From Rubrobacter marinus (GTDB lineage: Bacteria; Actinomycetota; Rubrobacteria; Rubrobacterales; Rubrobacteraceae), in assembly GCF_011492965.1 (NCBI RefSeq), contig NZ_CP045121.1:4030001-4094000 (forward strand): a stretch of DNA of 64,000 bases, written 5' to 3'. A program made the translations under genes and the position numbers. Positions 8,503 through 17,278 of this stretch are shown here, piece by piece (position 1 is the stretch's first letter; each line of letters opens with the position of its first letter). The notes under the pieces were generated by a model. It saw only the letters and a program-made list of their open reading frames with translations. It was not told the origin of the DNA and made no database searches.

Positions 8503-8914
8503 CTCTCCTCCTTGCCTCTCGGTCTACTCTGATCCCTGCTGGATGGTGCAAGCGCAAAAAATCTGGTGCCCTCGGGCGGCCCGAGCTCTGCCCGAGCCGC
8601 AGGAAACCATGGTCCCCACCCCCTTCAAGTCGGGAGGAGCCCGAGCGGTTACTGTGTCGACCCCCGACGCAATCTTCTAGGGTCGTGCCCTCGGATCGTC
8701 CTCGTACCTGAACTCCTGATACTCGAGGAAGTTCCTTTCCCTCCCCGAGCTTACTGCCCGTCGAGCAGTAAAGGTAAACGAACGGTCAGCCCCCCGCTAC
8801 TCCCTCCGGACCCGGCGCCGGAAGAACGCTCCGCGCGCGGCACGGACGCGCCAGTCGTCGGCACGTTCTTCCGGTAGCGCGGTCTCCGATGCTCCTCCCG
8901 AACGCGCCTTCGGC
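8503..8914. other. intergenic region downstream of the mft operon
   Basis: Just over 400 bp between the zinc protein and the end of mftF. Apart from a hairpin at 8818-8874 I see no gene or clear site. Confidence 0.5.
8818..8874 (-). terminator. possible terminator after mftF
   Basis: Perfect 11-bp arms CCGGAAGAACG at 8818-8828 and its complement at 8864-8874, with a 35-nt loop, 40 bp beyond the mftF stop. The long loop makes it uncertain. Confidence 0.35.
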
Positions 8915-11134
8915 CTACCTGCCGATCCGCAGCTTCGGGACGAGCGGGCGGATCGTGCGCCGCTCCAGGCAGCCGCGCCAGACGCCGATCTGGTAGGCGG
9001 CCAGCTCCGCCCAGTACAGGCAAGCGAAGCTCGCGAGCGACATCTTCGGGCGCAGGCGCCCGTGGTCGACCACGGGCGGTATCACCATGAGCGCCAGCAC
9101 CGGCGGCAGCAGCGCCGGCCAGAGCAGCGAGGCGCCGAGCAGGGGCAGGCTGTAGTAGCGGACGACGTTCGTCCCGAGGTGGTACAGCCCGGCGCCGTGC
9201 TGGCGCGCCACCGCCGCCACGATCTTCCCCGTCGGCAACCGCGCCCCCACCCGGCGCAGCCGGCGAGTCTTGAGGCCGACCTCGACGCACGCGAGGAGCG
9301 CCGCGAGCACGACTAGGGCCAGGCTCGCCGGCCACGAGAGCGGCAGCACGGGGGGCGCGGCGAGGAGCAGACCCCCCAACACGGGCACCATCATCGTGCG
9401 GCGGGCCTCGGGGTGCCTGCGCTGGAGGTCGGCCTCGGAGGAGCCGTAGTCGGCCCGGCGGCGCAGGAAAGGGAGGAGGCGCGTGCGGTGGCGGTGCACG
9501 ATCTCCGCCGACGGCTCGTAGCGGATGCCGCTCCCCGCGCGCGCCGCCCTCCACACGAGGTCCGCGTCCTCCCCGAGCAGCATCTCCTTGTCGAACCCGC
9601 CCAGGCTTCGCAGCGCCTCCCGGTCCGCGGCCAGGTTGCACGAGGGGAGGTACGCCACTGGCTCTTGCGCTCCGACCTTGCCGCCGACGGGACCCATGTC
9701 GAGCGACGAACGCACCGCCTCGAAGGCGGCGATCCTACCGTCCGGAGGGGGCGAGAGGACGCGCCCGCCCGCGACGTCCACGCCCGGCTCGCAGAGGGGC
9801 GGCACGAGGGCGCGGAGCCAGCCCGCATGAGCCAGGCAATCGTTATCGATAAAAGCTACGACCTCGCCCCGCGCCGCCTCCATCGCCAGGTTGCGGGCGG
9901 CGGACTGGCCGACGTTCTCATCGAGGCGCAGGACGCGCAGCGGCAAGTCCCCCAGAGCCTCCGAGAGCGGCGGCTCCGAGGCGTCGTCCACGACGAGGAC
10001 CTCTAGCCCGTCAGCCGGGTAGTCGAGGGCGAGCAGGGACTCCGCGCAGGCGCGCGTCTCCGTCGGACGGTCCCGCGAGGGGACGACGACCGTCACGGAG
10101 GGCCACCGGGCCGGCAGGGCCTGGGAGGTTCGCCTGACGAGGCGCCGATCTGCGAGGCCGTCGAGGAAGGCCGCCGCGTCCGTCAGGGGCAGGCCGGCCT
10201 CCTCGGCGAGCCCGGCGGCCGAGCGCTCCTCGTCGAGGCGCGCGAGCAGCCCGGCGGCCTGCGGGTTGAGGCGCGTGGCCATCAGGGGGCGCTCCGAGAA
10301 CAGGAGCCATCCCCCCTTCGTCGGGCGCACCTCGAGGCCGCGCTCCAGCCCGTACCGCGGGGCCGGGCCGCGCCGCAGCACCAGCGACGAGCCGCTCGCT
10401 CCCTCCAGCCAGAGCCCGGCCTCGTCGAGATGGGCGAGCAGGGCGCCCGTGCCGTGCCACAGGTGCATGGGGCGCGACGCGTCCGCCTCGGGCGGCAGGT
10501 GGACGAAGAGCGTGCCGCCGGGGCGTAGCGCCGCCGCGAGCGAGCGCAGGGCGGCCCGCGGGTCCGGCAGGTGCTCGAGGACGTCGACCGCGGAGACGAA
10601 GTCAAAAGCGGCCTCCGGCAGCGCCTCAGTTCCCGCGTCGAGAAAGCGCGCCGACAGGACGCGCCGGTCGAAGCGCCAGCGGGCGTAGTCGGAGAGGGCG
10701 GGGTTGATCTCGGCGAGCGTCACGTCGAGCCCGTGGCGGGCCATGAGGAGCCCGAGCGAGCCTATGCCGCTCCCAAAGTCCAGGACCGTGCGGGCGCGAT
10801 GGCCCGCCGCGGCCTCCAGCGCCTCCACCCCCGCGAGCGCGCTCTCGTCCTCGACGAGCGCATGCCACCACGTCAGGTCGTACAGGTAGGCGTCCGTCCC
10901 TCGGTAGAAGGCGGTGACCTCCTCCGTCGTGTTCGGCGCGGCGGTCCGCCAGGCCTCGGCGAGCTCTCCGGCCCCCGCACGGCACCTCTGGAGGACCTCC
11001 TCCTCGGGCCCGTCCAGGTACTCGGCCAGCTCGCCGACGAGGCTCGCCCGGAGGTCGGTCCGAGGTTCGAGCACGAGCGCCTCCGCCCAGATCCGGCGGC
11101 GATCCGCGCTCCCTCGCCTAACTTGCATCTGCAT
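8915..11134 (-). CDS. mftF: methyltransferase-MftF fusion: mycofactocin glycosyltransferase with N-terminal SAM methyltransferase
   Basis: A 739-aa protein, much longer than the usual MftF of about 470. Residues 80-255 form a class I SAM methyltransferase: motif I VLDFGSGIGSLGLL (117-130), acidic AEINP (141-145), SAVDVLEHL (181-189). Residues about 265-335 are the PqqD-like N-terminal part typical of MftF. From 346 a GT2 glycosyltransferase follows: TVVVPSRDR, VVDDAS (381-386), FIDNDC with the DND metal motif (430-432). Hydrophobic membrane segments lie after about residue 575. MftF adds glucose units to the mycofactocin core; the extra domain could methylate the glycan. It overlaps the end of mftE by 17 bp. 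Confidence 0.88.
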   Translation of the reverse strand: MQMQVRRGSADRRRIWAEALVLEPRTDLRASLVGELAEYLDGPEEEVLQRCRAGAGELAEAWRTAAPNTTEEVTAFYRGTDAYLYDLTWWHALVEDESALAGVEALEAAAGHRARTVLDFGSGIGSLGLLMARHGLDVTLAEINPALSDYARWRFDRRVLSARFLDAGTEALPEAAFDFVSAVDVLEHLPDPRAALRSLAAALRPGGTLFVHLPPEADASRPMHLWHGTGALLAHLDEAGLWLEGASGSSLVLRRGPAPRYGLERGLEVRPTKGGWLLFSERPLMATRLNPQAAGLLARLDEERSAAGLAEEAGLPLTDAAAFLDGLADRRLVRRTSQALPARWPSVTVVVPSRDRPTETRACAESLLALDYPADGLEVLVVDDASEPPLSEALGDLPLRVLRLDENVGQSAARNLAMEAARGEVVAFIDNDCLAHAGWLRALVPPLCEPGVDVAGGRVLSPPPDGRIAAFEAVRSSLDMGPVGGKVGAQEPVAYLPSCNLAADREALRSLGGFDKEMLLGEDADLVWRAARAGSGIRYEPSAEIVHRHRTRLLPFLRRRADYGSSEADLQRRHPEARRTMMVPVLGGLLLAAPPVLPLSWPASLALVVLAALLACVEVGLKTRRLRRVGARLPTGKIVAAVARQHGAGLYHLGTNVVRYYSLPLLGASLLWPALLPPVLALMVIPPVVDHGRLRPKMSLASFACLYWAELAAYQIGVWRGCLERRTIRPLVPKLRIGR

Positions 11135-11852
11135 CGCGGCGTAGCGCGGCGGCGAGCTCGTCCGCGAAGGCGTCGAGGTAGCGGGCGCCTCGATCGGCCG
11201 CGGCGCGCGTGGGGTCCCCGAGGACGCCGTTGGCCGTCACGGATCTCAGCCCGCCCGCACGGAGGTCGTCGAGGATGGTCTCCATATCGCCGGTGAAGCC
11301 CAACGCGGCGCGCTGCGGGTGCGCGAGCTCCGGACGCAGGTGCAGCATCTCGGAGGTCTCGCCCTCGCCGGCGTGCAGGCCCAGATCGCTCGCGGAGATG
11401 CCCTCCCGCCGCGCCATCTCGAGCGCCGCCGGGGCGACGGACTCCAGGTTGCCGTTCGTCCGCACCTCGAGGTCGGGGAGCTCCCTCCCGAGAAGCTCCA
11501 GCGTGAGATCCAGGGCGTCCCCGTTGCCGCCGTGCGCGGAGAGGAGGACGAGCCGCTCCATGCCCCAGCCCACGACCCTGCGGGCGAGGTCGAGTATGAC
11601 GCGCGCGAACGTCTCGGCGTCGAGGCCCAGCAGGCCGGGGAAGCCCCAGTGCTCATCCGAGCAGCCGAACGGCAGCGCGGGGGCGACGAGCGAGCCCGGC
11701 AGGCGCTCGGCCAGGCGGTCGGCCAGCGCAGCGGCCCGGATGGCATCCGTTCCGAGCGGCAGGTGCGGGCCGTGCTGCTCGGTCGCGCCGAGCGGCAGGA
11801 TCACCGTCGTGCATCCGGCGCGTACGGCCTCGGCGACCTCGGGCCAGGTCAT
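11118..11852 (-). CDS. mftE: mycofactocin system creatininase-family peptidase MftE
   Basis: MftE releases the C-terminal Val-Tyr-derived dipeptide from the modified precursor. The creatininase fold is marked by PLGATEQHGPHLPLGTD near the N-terminus (Glu, His, Asp metal ligands), by LLSAHGGNGDAL and by LHAGEGETSEML. The ATG at 11852 gives 244 aa. Its ribosome site is poor (GGAG directly adjoining); an in-frame GTG at 11981 would add 43 unconserved residues. It lies 260 bp downstream of mftD and overlaps mftF. Confidence 0.9.
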   Translation of the reverse strand: MTWPEVAEAVRAGCTTVILPLGATEQHGPHLPLGTDAIRAAALADRLAERLPGSLVAPALPFGCSDEHWGFPGLLGLDAETFARVILDLARRVVGWGMERLVLLSAHGGNGDALDLTLELLGRELPDLEVRTNGNLESVAPAALEMARREGISASDLGLHAGEGETSEMLHLRPELAHPQRAALGFTGDMETILDDLRAGGLRSVTANGVLGDPTRAAADRGARYLDAFADELAAALRRDADAS

Positions 11853-12112
11853 CTCCGAGAGCCGGTGGGCCGATCTCGTGTGGCCTCCACCGCCCCGCGT
11901 GGCTTCGTCGAGGCGGACGGCTCCCGACTCGGGCGCCGGAGGGGCAGCGCCCGAGTCGGAAGCCGCGTTCGGGGCTCTCACCGCGCGGACACGTCCAGCC
12001 CACGGCCCGGGACGCGAGGCCAGACGTTCCGTCTTCTCGACGGGCGCAGCCCGGGGTGGGGCTCGTACCGGCGGTGGGGCACGGGTCGTTCCAGCCTTCC
12101 GCTTCCCGGGGC

Positions 12113-13306
12113 TTACCTGATCGTCGCCGAGTCGGTGCCGAGCCTGCGCTCGAACCCGGGTTGGATCACGAGGTCGTTCGGGGTGAGGTCGTGGATCGAG
12201 GAGCGGCCCATGCCGAGCAGCGCCGAGTCGACGCCGGCGCGCAGGATGTCGAGCACGTTCTCGACGCCGGCCTGTCCGTTGGCCGCCAGGCCCCACAGGT
12301 AGGCGCGCCCGATCATCACGGCCCTCGCGCCGAGGGCTACCGCCTTCACCACGTCGCTGCCGCGGCGGATGCCGCCGTCGAAGACGACCTCGATCTGATC
12401 TCCCACCGCTTCGGCTATGGCCGGTAGGGCACGAATGGCCGCCGGCGTCCCGTCGAGGTTGTTGCCGCCGTGGTTGGAGACGGAGATCGCCGTCACCCCG
12501 GCGTCGACCGCGCGCTCGGCGTCGTCGACGCGCATCACGCCCTTGAGCATGAACGGCCCGCCCCACTGCTCCCGCATCCAGCGCACGTCGTCCCACGACG
12601 GCGACCCGGTCTGCATCCACTCCCCGTACGCCTGGAAGAACGTGGGGGCGGGCTCGCCCGCGTGGGCGGTCATGTTCGGGACGCTGAGGTCGGGCGGCTG
12701 GCCGGTCTTGGCGAACTCCAGAAGCCACTTGGGCCGCCGGAGGACCTCGGGCGCGAACTTCAGCATCGTCTTCAGGTTCATCTGGTCCGGGATGTCCGGG
12801 CTCCCCCAGTCACGCCCGTAGGCGAACGACCAGTCCGTGGTGAGGATCACGCCGGCGGCCCCGGCCTCCTTGGCCCGCTCCAGGCGCTTCTCCATCCCCG
12901 CCCTATCACCGATCCAGTAGGACTGGAAGAACGTCTGCGGGTTGGCCTGGATGACCTCCTCGACCGGCTTGCTGGCGAAGGAGCTCAGGCCCATCGCCAC
13001 GCCTCGCGCCGCGGCGGCCCGTGCCACGGCCACCTCGCCGTCGGGATGGACCGCCTGCACGCCGGTCGGCGAGATCATCACCGGCATCGAGAGCGGCTGG
13101 CCCATCACCTCCGTCGCCATCTCGCGCTCTTTCGGCAACCCGGCCACGTGCGGCGCGAACCCGAGCTCGCTGAACGCCGCCATGTTGTCTTCGAGCGTGA
13201 CCCCCTTCTCCGAGCCCGCGAACAACGCCATGTACACCGACTTGGGCAGCCGCTTCTTCGCCCTGCGCTGCGCCTCGGTGACGGTCTCGAACCAATCCCC
13301 TGCCAT
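12113..13306 (-). CDS. mftD: mycofactocin dehydrogenase MftD (FMN-dependent alpha-hydroxyacid dehydrogenase family)
   Basis: MftD oxidatively deaminates the mycofactocin core (AHDP) to the redox-active alpha-keto amide, using FMN. The 397-aa protein has the family landmarks: LSSFASKPVEEV, the FFQSYWIGD segment, ILTTDWSFAYGRDW, MLKGVMRVDDAE (FMN Lys), the catalytic SNHGGNNLDG (His) and DGGIRRGSDV, then IGRAYLWGLAANG. The ATG at 13306 follows AAAGGGGAAG. No frame break. It belongs to the mft operon on the minus strand. Confidence 0.95.
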   Translation of the reverse strand: MAGDWFETVTEAQRRAKKRLPKSVYMALFAGSEKGVTLEDNMAAFSELGFAPHVAGLPKEREMATEVMGQPLSMPVMISPTGVQAVHPDGEVAVARAAAARGVAMGLSSFASKPVEEVIQANPQTFFQSYWIGDRAGMEKRLERAKEAGAAGVILTTDWSFAYGRDWGSPDIPDQMNLKTMLKFAPEVLRRPKWLLEFAKTGQPPDLSVPNMTAHAGEPAPTFFQAYGEWMQTGSPSWDDVRWMREQWGGPFMLKGVMRVDDAERAVDAGVTAISVSNHGGNNLDGTPAAIRALPAIAEAVGDQIEVVFDGGIRRGSDVVKAVALGARAVMIGRAYLWGLAANGQAGVENVLDILRAGVDSALLGMGRSSIHDLTPNDLVIQPGFERRLGTDSATIR

Positions 13307-13386
13307 CGCGCTTCCCCTTTCAGCCCGTGCTCCCCGGGCGCTTCGCCCCTGTCCGGCCGCCCCTTCCGATACGCCGGTACGGCCGA

Positions 13387-13432
13387 CCGCGGCTCGTCCC
13401 GGCATCATAATCGAGGTCGGGACGAGCCGCGG
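13387..13432 (-). terminator. 15-bp stem between mftC and mftD
   Basis: Perfect 15-bp arms at 13387-13401 and 13418-13432 with a 16-nt AT-richer loop, within the 154-bp mftC-mftD gap. No T-run follows. It could be a terminator, an attenuator or an mRNA-processing stem inside the operon. Confidence 0.45.
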
Positions 13433-13460
13433 GGGTTTACCCTCGACTTCTCCGAGGCAC

Positions 13461-14556
13461 CTAGCCCCGGCTGATCTGGCTGAGCTTACCCTTCCCCTTG
13501 CCCCCGAGGCTCAACGGGACGAAGGTGCCCGCCGCGGCGGCCGGACCCTCGTCGTTGCCGAAGACGCAATCCGGGTCCGGGGAGTCCACCGAGCGGCCGG
13601 TGAAGTGCTTGACGGCCATGCACCCGCCGTGGCACACGTCGTAGGCGTTGCAGGTTCCGCAGGTGCCGCCGACCTGCCACTCCCTGAGGTGCTCGAAGAG
13701 CGGGGACTCGCGCCAGACGCCGGCGAAGCCGCCCTCGTCGCGGACGTTGCCGCCGGAGAACTCGGGGGCGAGCACGAACGGGCAGGCGTAGACCTCGCCG
13801 ACGGGGTCGACGCAGCACACGATCCTGCCCGCGCCGCACATGTTCATCCCTGAAGCTCCTGGCCGTAGGCGGAGAGGTGGAAGAACGAGTCGCCGGTGAG
13901 GACGTCCGGGTGGGCGTGCAGCCAGTCGTAGAGCGTGCGGTTCTGCTCGCGGGTCGGGCGCATCGCGTCCCAGACGCTCACGCCGCGCCCGAGGGCCTCA
14001 AGCGCGTCAGGCGGAGCTCGGCGCCGTAGCCGGTCGCGAGGTCGTACAGGTCGTCGAGCTGGTGGAAGTTCTGCTTTGTGAGGACGGAGTTGATCTTGAA
14101 CTTGAACCCGCGCTCCGCCAGCCGCTCCATCGCCCTGCGCGCCCGCTTGTAGGAGCCGGTCCCGCGCACGGGGTCGTTCGTCTCGGCGGTCGCGCCGTCG
14201 AGCGAGATCTGCACGTCGAGGTAGTTGCGCGACGCGATCCAGTCGGCCGCCGCATCATCCACGAGCGTCCCGTTGGTGGAGAACTTGACCCCGATGCCGT
14301 TGTCGAGGCTATAGTCCATGAGCTCGAAGAAGTCCGGCCTCGTGAGGGGCTCACCGCCGCCGACGTTGATGTAGAAGACCTTCATCTCGGCCCACTGGTC
14401 GATGAGGGCCTTGGCCTCCTCGGTGGTCAGCTCTCCGGGTCGCGCGTGGTCCGAGGCGGAGAGGCAGTGAGCGCAGCGGAGGTTGCACTCGTAGGTGACC
14501 TCCCAGGTCAGGCAGATCGGGGCCTCAAGCCCCTTGCGCAGCAGATCATAGCTCAC
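13461..14556 (-). CDS. mftC: mycofactocin radical SAM maturase MftC (two apparent 1-bp deletions)
   Basis: MftC decarboxylates the C-terminal Tyr of MftA and cross-links it to Val. The N-terminal frame (14556 down to 13978) has the radical SAM motif CNLRCAHC and VGGGEPLTRPDFF. It stops after LRLTRLRPSG; the next frame continues with GVSVWDAMRPTREQNRT and ends in GDSFFHLSAYGQELQG; a third frame continues NMCGAGRIVCCVDPVGEVYACPF, the SPASM-type auxiliary cluster region, ending 13461. Each switch equals one lost base, near 13989 and near 13849, both at GGG runs. Restored, the protein is about 365 aa and complete, so I treat it as functional. It overlaps mftB by 11 bp. Confidence 0.88.
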
Positions 14557-14824
14557 GAATTATTCCCTTCCCCTCCAGTTGGCCTAAAGCGTTCTCCATC
14601 GCCCGGCGCTGACCATCGTCCAACCCTCTCCCGGCGGCGAACTCCTCGAGCGCAGTCCCCAGAGGCTTCGACCCGTCTAACCCCTTCAAAAAGTCGACCA
14701 ACGGGCGCGAGTGCAGGAAGAGGAGCGCCCGGTTGTCGTAACGATAAACGAGGCCCCCGAAGCGCTCGTTGCGCACGGATACCTTCGGCGGCACCTCGTA
14801 ACTCTGCTCTATGTTTACCGGCAA
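14546..14824 (-). CDS. mftB: mycofactocin RiPP chaperone MftB (PqqD-like)
   Basis: A 92-aa PqqD-family RiPP recognition element that presents the MftA leader to MftC. The sequence shows YEVPPKVSVRNERFGGLVYRYDN, the beta-hairpin part, then FLKGLDGSKPLGTALEEFAA and a C-terminal helix ending KGIIREL. The stop overlaps the mftC start by 11 bp, which is the usual coupling of mftB and mftC. Confidence 0.93.
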   Translation of the reverse strand: MPVNIEQSYEVPPKVSVRNERFGGLVYRYDNRALLFLHSRPLVDFLKGLDGSKPLGTALEEFAAGRGLDDGQRRAMENALGQLEGKGIIREL

Positions 14825-15079
14825 ACGCTCTCCCTTCCCGTTCCGCGTTACCCATCCCCGTTACGCCTGATCATGCAAAGAAATGCCCGCGACGAGGCCG
14901 AAATCCTCGAACGCACGAATAGATGCTTGAGACCCGGAGCAAGACACCCTCCGTGCAAGCTCAGAAGCACCCCTTCGATCCCTTTCCGTCCGCGCTCTGG
15001 CGAGAGAGCCACAGCCCGGCATTTCGTCGCGCCATGATAGCCAGCGCCTTGTCGACCGTCAAGACCGGAATCGCCCCGC

Positions 15080-15907
15080 TCACTTGGCCATCAAGCCGGC
15101 GTCGACGGTAAGGGTCGCGCCGGTGACGTACCGCGCGTCGTCGGAGGCGAGCCAGAGCACCGCGTTGGAGATGTCCTGCGGCTCCATCCACGGCGTGTCC
15201 ATGAGGTTCAGGGACCTGAAAGCCGGCGTCACCTCTTCGAGCGTCGCGTCCGGCTTCCCCCCGCTGAACAGCGTGTACATCGCCTGATTCTTTATTATCG
15301 GGGTGTCCACGGAGCTCGGATGGACCGTGTTCACGCGGATACCGTGGGGCGCGAGCTCTATCGCGAGGGCGCGCATAAGGCCGACGACGCCGTGCTTGGC
15401 GGCGCAGTAGTGGGCCTGGTTCGCGAGGCCCTTCAAGCCCGCGATGGACGAGGTTATGACGATCACGCCGGCGCGGCGCTCGATCATGTGCGGTATCGCC
15501 GCTTTGCAGCTCTTCCATGCGCCGGTCAGGTTCACGGCGATCATCTCGTCCCACTGATCTTCCGTCAGCTCCCGGGCTTCTGCGAAGCTCTCGATGCCGG
15601 CGTTGGCCAGCACGATGTCGACGCTGCCGAACTCGGAGACCGCCCGATGGACGACCCCCCGCATCCCCGCGCCGTCGCGCACGTCGGCCTCGACGGTCAG
15701 GCAGGAGCCGCCGAGGTCTTCGACCATGCGGGCCGTCTCCGCGAGATCCCCGGCGTTGGCCAGCGGGTAGGGGACGGTCGGGAGGGCTTGGGGGACGTCG
15801 CACACGACGACTCGTGCGCCCTCGCGCGCGAAGGTGAGCGCGTGGGAGCGCCCCTGTCCTCGTGCCCCGCCGGTGATGAGGGCCACCTTCCCGTCCAGCT
15901 TGCCCAT
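15080..15907 (-). CDS. mycofactocin-coupled SDR oxidoreductase
   Basis: A 275-aa short-chain dehydrogenase. It has the NAD motif TGGARGQGRSHA, NAG at the NxAG position, the catalytic Ser (SSIAG) and YCAAK. Between strand 2 and the next helix it carries the insertion DVPQALPTVPYPLANAGDL, which is diagnostic of SDRs that hold NAD tightly and are re-oxidised through mycofactocin. Its place between mftA and mftB agrees. Substrate unknown; relatives are annotated as carveol or other alcohol dehydrogenases. Confidence 0.93.
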   Translation of the reverse strand: MGKLDGKVALITGGARGQGRSHALTFAREGARVVVCDVPQALPTVPYPLANAGDLAETARMVEDLGGSCLTVEADVRDGAGMRGVVHRAVSEFGSVDIVLANAGIESFAEARELTEDQWDEMIAVNLTGAWKSCKAAIPHMIERRAGVIVITSSIAGLKGLANQAHYCAAKHGVVGLMRALAIELAPHGIRVNTVHPSSVDTPIIKNQAMYTLFSGGKPDATLEEVTPAFRSLNLMDTPWMEPQDISNAVLWLASDDARYVTGATLTVDAGLMAK

Positions 15908-16099
15908 CGCCTTACTCCTCCCCCGAGGGCTGCGTTGGGTCCCCTGCTTCGGCCACCTCGCCGGGGGCGTATCGACGCCGGACGCGACGAGACCGGGCGC
16001 GGAGGGGAGAGCGGCACACGCTACGCACCCGGTCTCTTATCGGTGACGGTCGATCCGGCGCTTACGCCGACGAACCGGCGCAGGCCGTGCGTCCGGCGC

Positions 16100-16291
16100 C
16101 TAGTAGACCCCGCACATGCCGTCGATGTTGATCTCCTCGATGGCGATCTCCTCCGACAGCTTCGGCTTCTCCGCGGCCGGCTTCTCCGCGTGAGGAACCT
16201 CGGCGCGCCGCGACGGCGCCTCCGGCTCGGCGTAGGTGGTGCCGGCATCGGCGCGCGCCGCGGGGGCAACTCTTCTCTCCAGGCTCTTCAT
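16100..16291 (-). CDS. mftA: mycofactocin precursor peptide MftA
   Basis: A 63-aa RiPP precursor ending in IEEINIDGMCGVY, the invariant MftA C-terminus whose final Val-Tyr becomes the cofactor. The leader is about twice the length usual for MftA (near 30 aa) and rich in Ala, Glu, Pro and Lys. The ATG at 16291 follows GGAGGAG at ideal spacing; the frame is open further upstream but without a better start. A near-consensus promoter lies 67 bp upstream. The SDR follows after 192 bp, then mftB. Confidence 0.95.
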   Translation of the reverse strand: MKSLERRVAPAARADAGTTYAEPEAPSRRAEVPHAEKPAAEKPKLSEEIAIEEINIDGMCGVY

Positions 16292-16742
16292 GACCACTCC
16301 TCCATTCCCGGCCATCCCGTCGTGGCTCTGTATGCAAAAGTACGGGGATAGGGCAGCATAGTACCCAGGCGCCATATGCCAGTCAACTTCGGCGAGGCCG
16401 CCCATGCGGGAGCCTTGACGCGGGTTGGCGCCGGTGGAATAGTGGCGGCTCCTCCTCGGGCGTGGCGGAAAGGCGATCGCGAAGGGGCACGGTCACAGGG
16501 GAGCAAGCTTGGCACCGTCGGCACGGTCAACGGACCGACGCACGGCGTCGCGAGGGAGAGGAGCAGGTCGGTTTATGGCCCATCGAAAGGCCCGGCGCTA
16601 TCGGTCGAGGAGTACCCCGAGCGGGCGCCGCTTCCGGCGGGCGAGCCATGGTGGTCCGTCACCGCTCCCCGCGCCGCTCCGACGGACGGCCGGGCCGGCG
16701 GGCCGATTCGGGGCCGGGTTTGACGGAGGCCGCCGGGGAGGG
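16292..16742. other. intergenic region upstream of mftA
   Basis: About 450 bp between the divergent mftA and NUDIX genes. It holds the mftA promoter. Open frames across it look like GC-rich shadows; I see no supported gene. Confidence 0.5.
16358..16386 (-). promoter_or_regulatory. near-consensus promoter of the mft operon
   Basis: On the minus strand TTGACT (16386-16381) and TACTAT (16363-16358) are separated by exactly 17 bp. The spacer holds CATATG and GGCGCC palindromes that could be part of an operator. The predicted transcript starts near 16350, about 60 nt before the mftA ATG. Confidence 0.6.
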
Positions 16743-17259
16743 GTGTCCTTCTCCCCCACCGAGTCCTACCGGTACTGCCCGGCGGACGGCACAAGGTTGA
16801 GCGAGCCGCGTGAGAGCGGCGGGGTGACGTGCCCCTGTGCGGCCGGTCCTGGTACCGCAGCTCGATGCCCGCGGTCGGGGCGGCGATCGTGGAGGACGGC
16901 AAGGCGCTCGTCACGATCCGGGGCGGGAGCCGGAGAAGGGGCGCCTGGACCTGCCGGGCGGGTTTCTGGAGGTCGGGGAGCACCCGGCGGACGGGCTCGT
17001 GCGCGAGATCCAGGAGGAGCTCGGGTGGAGGCCGAGGTCGTCGGCGACTCGGTGCTCCAGGCGACGCACACCTACGGGGAGGGTGGGGACTGGGTGCTCG
17101 CGATCGGCTTCCGCGTCAGGCTCTCCGGCGGGAGATCCGGCCCGCCGACGACGTGGCCGGGTGAGGTGGGTATCCCTGGAGGAGATCGACGACCTCGACT
17201 TCGCCTGGGCGCACGATCGGGAGCTCGTGCGGGCGGCGCTGGAAAGGGAGAACGGTTGA
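16743..17259 (+). CDS. NUDIX hydrolase with N-terminal zinc ribbon (five apparent 1-bp deletions)
   Basis: The conserved protein is spread over three frames that switch five times in the same direction, always at GGG or CCCC runs (near 16832, 16930, 17031, 17133 and 17160). Pieced together it reads: zinc ribbon YCPADGTRL and TCP-CGRSWY; VGAAIVEDGKALVTIRG; the Nudix box GRLDLPGGFLEVGEHP then REIQEELG; VEAEVVGDSVLQATHTYG; and VRWVSLEEIDDLDFAWAHD at the end. Nudix enzymes cleave nucleoside diphosphates linked to other groups; the zinc-ribbon form is often NADH pyrophosphatase-like. The GTG at 16743 follows GGGGAGG. Confidence 0.72.
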
Positions 17260-17278
17260 GGGCGATGAGGAGGATTCC

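Noticed and set aside
13461..14556. mftC as a pseudogene
   Set aside because: Both breaks are one-base losses at GGG runs, the same error seen across the window, and the restored protein is complete.
16400..16742. Coding frames upstream of the NUDIX gene
   Set aside because: Arg/Gly/Ser/Pro-rich with no conserved segment; they are consistent with open GC-rich non-coding DNA.
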